A stretch of 21,158 bases of DNA, taken from contig CAMAXB010000014.1 of NCBI GenBank assembly GCA_945862035.1, positions 1 to 21,158 of the forward strand, read 5' to 3'. Below the pieces are notes generated by a model. The model did no database searches, was not told where the DNA came from, and saw only the letters and a program-made list of their open reading frames with translations. The DNA is from Opitutus sp. GAS368. GTDB taxonomy: Bacteria; Verrucomicrobiota; Verrucomicrobiia; Opitutales; Opitutaceae. Positions 1 to 6,946 of the stretch are shown piece by piece. Numbering within the stretch: position 1 is the stretch's first letter; the number at the start of each line of letters is the position of its first letter. Position numbers and translations under genes: made by a program.

Positions 1-40
1 AAACGAAAATCCCCGGCTACCTATTGGCATACCGGGGATT
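1..40 (-). terminator. Intrinsic terminator of tRNA-Gly
   Basis: On the minus strand a 9-bp perfect stem (arms 32-40 and 8-16, AATCCCCGG pairing with CCGGGGATT) with a 15-base loop is followed by TTTTCGTTT. It begins 11 bases after the CCA end of the tRNA, so it most likely ends the tRNA transcript. The stem and T-run are seen directly; the function is inferred. Confidence 0.8.
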
Positions 41-50
41 AAGCTGAAAA

Positions 51-126
<76 letters not shown>

Positions 127-140
127 AAATGAGGGGACCA

Positions 141-168
141 GAAGTAGGCGTTACCCGGTCCGCGTCAA
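141..168 (-). promoter_or_regulatory. Candidate sigma-70 promoter for tRNA-Gly
   Basis: On the minus strand TTGACG (168-163) is followed after 16 bases by TACTTC (146-141). The -35 is near consensus and the -10 is weak. The expected transcription start falls a few bases before the tRNA 5' end at 126, which fits a tRNA promoter. Confidence 0.5.
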
Positions 169-221
169 TAGGTTTTTTAGAGGGCTCAGGGCCCCTCCCC
201 TCCCGGCCGCACGACCGCCAA

Positions 222-329
222 ACTCGTTCTCGTTCTTCGTTCTCCTACTCGTTCTCGCTTCCGCCTTGAGTCCAGTCCGGGCTCAATCGGGGAGAACGAG
301 AACGATTCCGCCAAGGAGAACGAGGTCCA
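222..329. repeat. GAGAACGAG repeat cluster with inverted arms
   Basis: Positions 222-257 contain several copies of CTCGTTCTC/CGTTCTC, and 290-326 contain the complementary GAGAACGAG/GGAGAACGAG. The two halves can pair as a long imperfect hairpin. A second nested pair, TTGAG (266-270) with CTCAA (282-286), lies in the loop. No credible gene is present between the tRNA promoter and about 350, and the short open frames across this stretch are low-complexity arginine/serine strings. Confidence 0.7.
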
Positions 330-351
330 CGCACGCGACCGGGGCGGCGCT

Positions 352-606
352 TCACTTCCGCTTCGGCTCCGACAAGGTGATTTTCTCACAGCGGCCCGCT
401 CCCTTGCCGCCGCCGCGCAGGGCCTTGGCCTGGTCGTCCCGATAATCCGCGCAATTGGCAGTGGAGTACCCGTAGTCCTCCCCAGACTTCGGCGGGACTT
501 GAGTCAGGACGGCGCCGATCAGAGGCGTGCCGAGACTAGCGAGCACCTGCTGGGCCCGCATGACCAAGCCCGTTCGACCCCCAGAACGCAGTCCGGTCAG
601 AACGGG
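352..606 (-). pseudogene. C-terminal remnant of a BY-kinase (exopolysaccharide tyrosine kinase)
   Basis: This open frame of about 85 codons encodes a stretch ending in the pattern typical of the C-terminus of capsular/exopolysaccharide tyrosine autokinases. There is an arginine-rich segment, then QQVLASLGTPLIGAVLTQVP, then a Tyr-containing tail (SGEDYGYSTANCADY). In this family that tail follows the last strand of the P-loop domain and carries the autophosphorylated tyrosines. The Walker motifs and the rest of the kinase are absent: upstream DNA encodes a beta-barrel end in another frame whose stop codon at 599-597 overlaps this frame. It is therefore a leftover of a larger gene (normally several hundred residues, often fused to a Wzz domain) and is not expected to be active. 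Confidence 0.6.
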
Positions 607-1332
607 TACTGGGCGCTCACGCCGCAGCGCGACCGCCCCAAGCCACGCGCGACGTCGTCGGAGCTGACGTCGTCCATGTCCACCGTGGCCGACACGGACC
701 AGTTGCGCTGGGCCATACCGGTCAGCGCCAGGCCGAAACGCACGGTCGTCTCATCGCGATCGGCGCTGATCCCGCGCCGGCTCTACCGGGTGCTGGGCTC
801 GAAGTTGACGGAACCCGCCCGGGAGGGCGTCAGGGCGGGTTGGACGTTCGCAAAGACGCGGTGCGCCTGACTATCCGTGTAAAGCGCGACGTTGGACGTC
901 TCCTCGCGGGTGGAGACAGATCCCGGCGAGAGAAAATGATTCTCGCCGTAGTCGTACTGGGCGCTGAGTTCGAGATAAGGTAAGTCCGCTCCGGCCTCAC
1001 CGGAGCGCGAGCGAAACTCGGCGCCAACGCGGGCGGAGGCCGTTAACTTGGGATCAGAGGCGTAGTCGATGCCCACGAGAAGAAAGTGGGAATCCTTGTC
1101 CTCCGTCGCACCGCCGGTGTCGTCGGCCACGTCCTCGAAGCGATCCTCGGCCGCGACCTTGGTCGCGGGCAGCAGGGTGAGTTCGATGATCGGACCACCA
1201 AACCACTCATTGGTGACGATCGCGGCCAGCACCACGAAGGCGAGGATCAGCGCCCCCTCGCAAAAACCAGCGCACGCCGGTGCCGGTCTCGCGCGAGTGG
1301 ACCCACTCCTGCACCATCGCGGGCCGTTTCAT
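597..1332 (-). pseudogene. Chimeric remnant: membrane-protein start fused to outer-membrane beta-barrel end
   Basis: The frame starts at an ATG sharing its A with the stop of the upstream regulator (TGATG, 1334-1330). It reads MKRPAMVQEWVHSRETGTGVRWF, then shifts frame near 1264-1275 into EGALILAFVVLAAIVTN, a single membrane helix. From about codon 60 the sequence becomes alternating aromatic/polar beta-barrel strands (LLVGIDYASDP, LTASARVGAEFRSRSG, PYLELSAQYDYGENHF). An in-frame TAG at 785-783 interrupts it. The same frame then continues through TVRFGLALTGMAQRNWSVSA to end in SAQYPF-stop, the C-terminal Phe expected of a BAM-inserted barrel. The helix and the barrel look like parts of two genes joined by deletion. 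Outer-membrane barrels of this kind are seen in exopolysaccharide operons, which fits the kinase fragment next to it. The break at CGAG could be a lost CG from CGCGAG. Confidence 0.65.
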
Positions 1333-2699
1333 CAATCCGTGGTGTCGAGCTCAGGCCACTGCGCGAGCTTCCGGTGCAGGGTCCGCCGGCTGATGCCCAT
1401 GAACTCCGCGGCGCGCGTGCGGTTGCCGCGGGCCTTGATCAGGGCCTCCCGCAGCAGGTGCTTTTCGTTTTCCTCAACCGAGAGCGGATTCGCCATCGGC
1501 CCGGCACCCGCGACCACCGCGCCCGGCGCGGCCCCGCGGAACTTCGGTTCGAGGTCAAACTCGCTCAGCCGGCCCCCGCGGTGCAGAACCACGATGTTTT
1601 CGCAGAAATTCCGGAGTTCGCGGATATTGCCCGGCCAGGCGTAGCGCTGCAGCGTCTGCAGCGCGCCTGGCTCGATCACAATCGGCGGCAGCCCGTTCTC
1701 CTCGGCGAAACCCTTGATGAAATGCGCCAGCAACAGCGGAATATCCTCCGGGCGCTCCCGCAGCGCCGGCAGCGGGATGCGCACCACGTTGAGCCGGAAG
1801 AAGAGGTCCTCGCGAAACTTTCCTTCGGTCACCATCTGATCGAGATTCCGGTTCGTGGCGGCGACCAGCCGCACGTCCAACTCCAGCGACTTGGAACCGC
1901 CCACGCGCTCGATGGTGCGGGTCTCCAGAAAGCGCAGCAGCTTCACCTGCGTGCTCGCCGAGATCTCGCCAATCTCGTCGAGAAAGAGGGTGCCGCCCTC
2001 CGCCGATTCGAAACGACCCACGCGGCGCTCGATCGCCCCGGTGAAGGCCCCGCGCTCATGGCCGAAGATCTCGCTCTCCAGGAGGCTCTCCGACAACGCC
2101 GCGCAATGCACCGCGACGAAGGGGCCGCGCGAACGCGGGCTGACCTGATGGACCGCCTGCGCAATCAGCTCCTTGCCGGTGCCAGACTGGCCCTCGATCA
2201 GGATTGTCGCGCGGGAGGGCGCCACCAGCCGCACCCGATCAATCACCGCCTGCAGCTTGGGCGAATTCCCCACAATTCCGGCAAAGCTGAACTTCTCATC
2301 CAGCCGCTCGTGCAACTGCTTCACCTCCACCTCAAGCGTGCGGGTCTTCAACGCTCGCTGGATCAGCACCTCGAGCCGCTCAATGTTCACCGGCTTCGTC
2401 AGGAAATCTACCGCCCCCCGCTTCATCGCCTCAACCGCTGTCTCGATGTTGCCGTACGCCGTCATCATCAGAACCGCCGGCTTGTTGGGCAGCGCCAGCG
2501 CCTTGTCGATCACCTTGAGCCCCGACTTCCCCGGCATCCGCAGATCGGTCAGAATCACTTCAAATTCCTGAACCTCCATCAGGTTGAAGGCCTCGTCGGC
2601 ACTCGCCGCAACCGACACGTCGTAGCTGTCCGCCAAAGCCTGCTGCAACCCCTCGCGGGTGTGCTTCTCGTCATCGACGATCAGGACGCTAGGGACCAT
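1332..2699 (-). CDS. NtrC-family sigma-54-dependent response regulator
   Basis: The 455-residue protein has three domains. The receiver domain (about 4-115) has acidic residues D9/D10, phosphoacceptor D52 (TDLRMPG), T80 and K102. The AAA+ sigma-54 activation domain (about 140-375) has Walker A GQSGTGKE (170-177), the GAFTGA loop that contacts sigma-54 (217-222) and Walker B GTLFLDEIGE (236-245). A Fis-type helix-turn-helix (NRTRAAEFMGISRRTLHRKL) lies near the C-terminus. All key residues are present, so it should act as a phosphorylation-controlled activator of sigma-54 promoters. The likely partner is the soluble kinase at 3852-5030, now separated by a decayed lipoprotein gene and a repeat element. 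Its last base overlaps the ATG of the decayed barrel gene, suggesting it was once translationally coupled to an envelope or exopolysaccharide locus. Start chosen at MVPSVLIVDD, which places the receiver normally. Confidence 0.95.
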   Translation of the reverse strand: MVPSVLIVDDEKHTREGLQQALADSYDVSVAASADEAFNLMEVQEFEVILTDLRMPGKSGLKVIDKALALPNKPAVLMMTAYGNIETAVEAMKRGAVDFLTKPVNIERLEVLIQRALKTRTLEVEVKQLHERLDEKFSFAGIVGNSPKLQAVIDRVRLVAPSRATILIEGQSGTGKELIAQAVHQVSPRSRGPFVAVHCAALSESLLESEIFGHERGAFTGAIERRVGRFESAEGGTLFLDEIGEISASTQVKLLRFLETRTIERVGGSKSLELDVRLVAATNRNLDQMVTEGKFREDLFFRLNVVRIPLPALRERPEDIPLLLAHFIKGFAEENGLPPIVIEPGALQTLQRYAWPGNIRELRNFCENIVVLHRGGRLSEFDLEPKFRGAAPGAVVAGAGPMANPLSVEENEKHLLREALIKARGNRTRAAEFMGISRRTLHRKLAQWPELDTTD

Positions 2700-2920
2700 A
2701 ACTCATCCAACCTTTCCCCGCGCCGGGGGGTCAACGGGAAATTTTGTCTCAGTAGGACCCGTTTCCGCCGTGCGGCCGCCGGGGACTAGGGGATTTCCGG
2801 TAGCATCGGCGGCGGATACTACCCGTTTCTCCCATCCGGACGCCGGTCGCCGGTGGCGCCACGTTCCGCCCGCTCGGTCCTTCCCCAACCGCGAAAACTC
2901 CCCTCCCCAGCCCGCATCCT

Positions 2921-3615
2921 GTCCGGCGGACAAGTCGCCTTGCTGCGCTGACTGCTGCGATCCTTCTGCTGACCGGTTGCGCCAGTGGACCGAGGGTCGA
3001 ACCGATCATCCGCGCGGCCCCGGCTCAGGCGTTCAGCTGTCGGCTCCAGCCGTCCGACGGCACGGAATCGGCGCCGGGCGCGCTTCGTCACGAGGAGGCG
3101 GTCGCGGCCGTGACCCGCGCGCTCAACCGCCGCGGGATGAAGCCAGCCGAATCCAACCAGTCCCCCGAGATCGTCATCGCCATCGACTACTCAATCAGCC
3201 CTCCGCAGCCGGCGGAGAAGCTCTACCGGACACCCATCATGAAGCGCGTTTACCCGAGCGCACCGAAGATTCAGGCCAATGGCGCGAACGTCCAACTCGC
3301 CGCCCACAACGCCGATACCCAACTGATGAAGCCGCCGGACGTCGAAACGGTCGGTTACGTGACCCGTGCATGCCGGTGCTCGTGCACGACGAGCGGCTCC
3401 TGCTCGTCGCGCGGGCCGCCCCGGGTTCCACCCTCGGCCAAACCGGCGAGGAGCTTTGGGTGATCGATGTCACCAGCGAGGGGATCAGCAACGATCTCCG
3501 TCCCTTCCGCACCGCCATGTCGGCCGCGGGGCTGAACCACGTGGACCGCGAGACCCGCGGCCGGATTCAGATCCGTTTGTCCGATACCAACGAGGTCGGA
3601 AACATCGTGCGCTAA
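2921..3615 (+). pseudogene. Decayed lipoprotein gene (no start codon, frameshifted)
   Basis: From 2921 the frame reads a basic start, a hydrophobic stretch (LAALTAAILLLTGC) and a lipobox Cys at 2978-2980, that is a lipoprotein signal peptide. The mature part continues to YVTRA near 3366. There the homologous-looking continuation MPVLVHDERLLLVARAA moves to the next frame; CGTGCATG would be restored by one extra base (CGT GTC ATG). That second frame runs to TAA at 3613-3615. No ATG, GTG or TTG exists in frame between the stop at 2801 and the lipobox, so the start also appears lost. The tail contains WVIDVTSEGISNDLRPFR, resembling short conserved lipoproteins of unknown function. It lies opposite in direction to, and between, the regulator and kinase genes. 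I cannot name the family. A sequencing error could explain the single-base shift but not the missing start. Confidence 0.65.
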
Positions 3616-3620
3616 AATCA

Positions 3621-3835
3621 GGTGGAGCTGGCCTCGCCGAGGCCGGGGATCGAGGTGCGTGCTGAGATTTCGGGTAGCGAGAGTCTCGGATACGGACCGG
3701 CCGCCCAGCAGGGCGGAACGGCAGAACGCGTTGCCTTCAACGCGTTGGCTCGGCGAAGCGCTTACGATTCGACCCAGCGGCTTGGGGGCAAGCCGCTCCA
3801 CCTTTCGGACCGGCCTCCGCGAGGCCAGCTAAACC
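3621..3835. mobile_element. MITE-like element with 26-bp terminal inverted repeats
   Basis: The left end (3621-3646, GGTGGAGCTGGCCTCG...) and the reverse complement of the right end (3810-3835, GGTTTAGCTGGCCTCG...) match at 23 of 26 positions. Each end itself contains a small hairpin around GGCCTCG/CGAGGCC. Inside lies a perfect 9-bp stem AGCGGCTTG/CAAGCCGCT (3776-3784 and 3789-3797). The 215-bp body has no credible gene. It sits 5 bases after the lipoprotein pseudogene stop and 16 bases after the kinase stop, exactly between two convergent frames, where it could also act as a transcription barrier. I see no clear target-site duplication. Confidence 0.65.
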
Positions 3836-3851
3836 GAGCCGCACCCGAGCG

Positions 3852-5030
3852 CTATCTGAGCATCCGCACGCGCCGGTCCTTGCGCGGGAACTGGAGGGTG
3901 ACGACCGTGCCGACCCCTTCCTTACTCTCGATTCCCACCTGGCCCCCGTGCTCGCGCAGGATCCGCTGCACAATCATCAGCCCGAGCCCGTGGCCGCCCG
4001 GCTTTGTCGTGTGGTAGGGCTGAAACAGGCGCACCAGGTCCTCCTGCTTGATGCCGCTCCCGGTGTCACCGAAGAGCAGATACACATGGTCGTCGTCCGT
4101 GCGGGTGCGGATGCGCAGCCGGCCGCCCGGCTGCATCGCCTCCATCGCATTCTTGGTGACGTTGAAGAACACCTGCTTGAGCTGGTTGCGATCCGCCATG
4201 ATGCTCGGCAGCTCGGCGGTGGTTTCCGCTTCCACCGCGATCCCCCGATCGGCGAGTTCGTTCTGCTGGAAGCTAAGCACCTCGGCCAGCACCTCGGCCA
4301 GACTGGTCTCCGCGAGATCCGGAGTGCGCGGCCGGATCGCCTCGAGAAAATTGCTGATGATCCCATCCAGCCGCGCCACCTCCCCGCGACACACCCGAAG
4401 CGATTCGGACACGGAATCAGCTTCGGACGAGGCCTTCAGCTTCTTGAGCTTTCGCTCAATCAGCTGGAGATGGATGGTGAGGGAGTTGAGCGGATTGCCC
4501 AGCTCATGCGCAACCCCCGCCGCGAGTAGCAGGATCGACGAAGTCCGCTCGTTCTCGATCCGCTCCTCGGTGGACTGCTTGTCCCGCGTGATGTCCGAGA
4601 GAATGACCGCATAACGCCGGTCACCCCCGGAGCCGCCGGTGAACGGGACCATGTAAAGCCGGACCGTGCGCGGCTCGGGATAGGCCAGCTCGAATTCACG
4701 GGCCATGACCGGAAGGGCGGCCCCCTCGCCGTCGTGATCACCATCAAGCGCCGCGCCCAGGGAGGAGCGCAACCCCGGCACCAGCCGCCAGAGAATCTCG
4801 CCCTGGACCGACTCGCTCAGCCCGATCAACCGCTGTGCCGCCTCGTTGGCGTACTCGATCTCGCCGCCCGTGCCGATCACTAGCACGCCCTCCTGCAGGG
4901 TGTTGAAGATGTCCTCAAACAGGCCGCGCTCACGCGCGAGCCGCTGCACCAACTGGGCCAGGTTGACGGCGTCGAGCGTGTCGAGGCGACCGAGGACGCG
5001 ATCGAGCGAGGTGTGCTTCTTGCCGGGCAT
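3852..5030 (-). CDS. Soluble PAS-domain sensor histidine kinase (NtrB-like)
   Basis: The 392-residue protein has no membrane segment and no signal peptide. A PAS domain covers about 35-150 (FEDIFNTLQEGVLVIGTGG). A HisKA dimerisation helix follows with H175 in AAGVAHELGNPLNSL. A HATPase domain follows with N-box FFNVTKNAMEA (288-298), G1 GDTGSGI (321-327) and the glycine lid with GGHGLGLMIV. All catalytic motifs are intact, so it should autophosphorylate on H175 and probably signals to the NtrC-type regulator at 1332-2699. It is the last gene of a minus-strand series after rnhC and rnhB, 47 bases after the rnhB stop. No good ribosome binding site precedes the ATG. The signal sensed is unknown; cytoplasmic PAS kinases of this kind respond to internal cues or partner proteins. 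Confidence 0.93.
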   Translation of the reverse strand: MPGKKHTSLDRVLGRLDTLDAVNLAQLVQRLARERGLFEDIFNTLQEGVLVIGTGGEIEYANEAAQRLIGLSESVQGEILWRLVPGLRSSLGAALDGDHDGEGAALPVMAREFELAYPEPRTVRLYMVPFTGGSGGDRRYAVILSDITRDKQSTEERIENERTSSILLLAAGVAHELGNPLNSLTIHLQLIERKLKKLKASSEADSVSESLRVCRGEVARLDGIISNFLEAIRPRTPDLAETSLAEVLAEVLSFQQNELADRGIAVEAETTAELPSIMADRNQLKQVFFNVTKNAMEAMQPGGRLRIRTRTDDDHVYLLFGDTGSGIKQEDLVRLFQPYHTTKPGGHGLGLMIVQRILREHGGQVGIESKEGVGTVVTLQFPRKDRRVRMLR

Positions 5031-5077
5031 GGCTTCGGGAAATCGCAGTTTGGGCCGCTTGGCAATGGTGACGGCGG

Positions 5078-5848
5078 CTAGGGCTCGCCGATGCCCTCGA
5101 GAAAGTCGACCTGCGCGGGGTCCACCCGGGCAGCGAGCAGCTTGCGCAGGAAAAGCTCGCGGTGGTGGGGGCTACGGCCGAGGCGCAGGACGGCCTCGCG
5201 ATGCTCCTCCGTCCCGTAGCCCTTGTGCTGCGCGAAGCCGTAGCCCGGGCAGGCAGCGTCGAGCTCGTTCATCAGGCGGTCGCGGGTGACCTTGGCGATG
5301 ATCGACGCCATCGCGATGGAGAGGGAGCGAGCGTCCCCGTTCACCACGCCCGTGTGGGGATAGGGGAAATGGCGGAGCGGCAGCCCGTCGATCAGGATAC
5401 GGGCCGACACCTGCGGCTTGAAGGCGGCGATCTCCTCCGCGGAGGCGAAGAGGTCCGGCTCGCGCTTCTGCTCAAAGGCCGTGGGCAGGTAGATCCCCTC
5501 CAGCGCCCGGCGCATCGCCAGCTTGGTCGCGCCCAGAATATTGAACTGCTCGATCTCCGCGACGTCGGCCACGCCGAAGTTCGCGTGGATCTGGCCCTCC
5601 GAGACGAGCGCCTCGAAATCGAGCCAGAGCGCATCGCGCTCCGCGGCGGTCAGCTGCTTGGAGTCGTTGATCCGGCGCGCATTCGCCTCGGTCCAGCGGC
5701 CGTCCAGAAACTCGCGCGAGACCAGGACCGCTCCCGCGACGACCGGCCCGGCCAGCGCACCCCGCCCCGCCTCATCGACGCCGACGAGGCTGGCCACTCC
5801 CTCGATCTGCTTGAGGTCAAATCCGCGGAGCTGACGCCGTTTGGACAT
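5078..5848 (-). CDS. rnhB: Ribonuclease HII
   Basis: The 256-residue protein cleaves the RNA strand of RNA:DNA hybrids and starts ribonucleotide excision repair at single misincorporated ribonucleotides. Seen in the sequence: GVDEAGRGALAGPVVAGAV (23-41, catalytic D25 and E26), ARILIDGLPLRHFP (D154), VVNGDARSLSIAMASIIAKV (D172) and the conserved PGYGFAQHKGYGT motif (201-213). The four acidic residues correspond to the D-E-D-D set of the family. The start at MSKRRQLRGFDLK is preferred over a farther upstream in-frame start, because the extra 48 residues are low-complexity sequence overlapping rnhC. AGGTGA lies upstream of the chosen ATG. The gap to rnhC is about 19 bases, so the two are probably co-transcribed. 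A region rich in charged residues around 125-145 is longer than in the E. coli enzyme. Confidence 0.96.
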   Translation of the reverse strand: MSKRRQLRGFDLKQIEGVASLVGVDEAGRGALAGPVVAGAVLVSREFLDGRWTEANARRINDSKQLTAAERDALWLDFEALVSEGQIHANFGVADVAEIEQFNILGATKLAMRRALEGIYLPTAFEQKREPDLFASAEEIAAFKPQVSARILIDGLPLRHFPYPHTGVVNGDARSLSIAMASIIAKVTRDRLMNELDAACPGYGFAQHKGYGTEEHREAVLRLGRSPHHRELFLRKLLAARVDPAQVDFLEGIGEP

Positions 5849-5867
5849 GGTGCGATCCCCGTTCACC

Positions 5868-6881
5868 TCACCATTCCATCTTCGGCGGCGGCGGCTTGAG
5901 GGGGAGTTCGTCGAGCTTGCCGGCGGCGAGGACGACTTCGTAGGCGGTCCGGAAATGGAGCTTGGCGAAATCGCCCAGCGCCCGCGCGCCAAAGCGGTCG
6001 ATGATCTGCCGGGCCTGGACCTTGACCGCTGCGCTGGCCCCCTTTTGCAGCGGCGAGCCGAAGCGTTCGGACAGGCCGCGCATCAGGCGGACGAACTCCG
6101 CGCGGGCGACCACCGACGCGGCGGCGACCACCGGGTCGGATTCGGCCTTGGTCCGCATGCGGAGCTCGAAATCCTTCACGCCTTTGCGGGTGAGTTCACG
6201 TTGCACCAACGGCTGTTCGGTAAACTGGTCGAGCAGGCCCCACGGCACGGGCTTCTCCGCCAGCGCCTGCTGGAGCGCGGTGGCATGCTGCCAGGCGAGG
6301 AGCGAATTGAGATTCGCCCGCGGTCGCGCCATCAGCTCATTATATTTCGGCATACTGCAATAGCAGGTCTTCACCACCACCCAGGGCGTCGCCCGGATGA
6401 TCTGGTCAAGCCTCAGGATCTGCGACTCCACCAGCTTCTTGGAATCTTGGACCCCAGCCTTGCGCCAAGCGTCGATCGCCGACTTTTCCGCAACCACGGT
6501 CGCCGCCACCACGGGCCCAAAAAAATCGCCCTTGCCGCTCTCGTCGAGCCCCGCATGCGCCTCGAACCAATCGGGATTCAAAACCTCGTCATAGCCCAGC
6601 CTCGCCTCACCCGTTACCTCGGGCTCAAGCGTCATGGTCACAAATTCCTCCGTGCCCTTGCCCGCAATGACGACCTTGCCGCTGGTGTAGGCGGTCACAT
6701 TCACATTGCCGCCCTTGAAGGCGAAGCGCGCGTAGGCGACCTCAAAGGGTTCCCAGCCCCGGCCGGCACAGACGGCCCGCAGTTTCTCCATCTGCCCGTC
6801 GGAGAGCTTCGCCGTATAGGTGCTGAGTTTCTTGGGGGCATCGTCGTCCCCGGGCAATTTGGCCATCAGTTCAATGGCCAT
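5868..6881 (-). CDS. rnhC: Ribonuclease HIII
   Basis: A second RNase H type directly upstream of rnhB. Numbering from the later Met (MAKLPGDDDAPKK, ATG at 6866), the first ~80 residues form the TBP-like substrate-binding domain typical of RNase HIII, ending in SGKVVIAGKGTEEF. The catalytic domain has GLDESGKGDFFGPVV (D108, E109 region), LLDQFTEQP (D213) and KAESDPVVAAASVVARAEF. The GKGDFFGP signature separates HIII from HII (GRGALAGP). Three in-frame starts are possible: 6914 (adds a hydrophobic, low-quality leader), 6881 (MAIEL) and 6866 (MAKLPG). None has a clear Shine-Dalgarno sequence, and I report 6881. It is divergent from mutY. RNase HIII resolves longer hybrids and R-loops; which of the two enzymes covers which substrates here cannot be seen from sequence. 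Confidence 0.94.
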   Translation of the reverse strand: MAIELMAKLPGDDDAPKKLSTYTAKLSDGQMEKLRAVCAGRGWEPFEVAYARFAFKGGNVNVTAYTSGKVVIAGKGTEEFVTMTLEPEVTGEARLGYDEVLNPDWFEAHAGLDESGKGDFFGPVVAATVVAEKSAIDAWRKAGVQDSKKLVESQILRLDQIIRATPWVVVKTCYCSMPKYNELMARPRANLNSLLAWQHATALQQALAEKPVPWGLLDQFTEQPLVQRELTRKGVKDFELRMRTKAESDPVVAAASVVARAEFVRLMRGLSERFGSPLQKGASAAVKVQARQIIDRFGARALGDFAKLHFRTAYEVVLAAGKLDELPLKPPPPKMEW

Positions 6882-6946
6882 AAAACGCGCAAAAACGCAC
6901 GAAAAAGAAAACACGGCTTCAATCCGGTCCGTTTTTCTGTCTTGTG

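Noticed and set aside
186..389. 67-codon minus-strand open frame
   Set aside because: Arg/Ser-rich translation of the GAGAACGAG repeat cluster; no sign of a real protein.
1086..2789. 567-codon plus-strand open frame
   Set aside because: It is antisense to the NtrC-type regulator; its composition (His/Arg/Gln-rich, no domain) is that of a complementary-strand shadow in GC-rich DNA.
2700..2920. Sigma-54 (-24/-12) promoter or regulator binding site upstream of the NtrC-type gene
   Set aside because: No TGGCAC-N5-TTGC-like pair was found by eye in this stretch or before the kinase gene; I cannot support a site.
2659..3615. 318-codon plus-strand open frame read as one gene
   Set aside because: Only its last ~85 codons look like protein; the earlier part is out of frame with the lipoprotein signal peptide and overlaps the regulator antisense. 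Treated as a frameshifted pseudogene.
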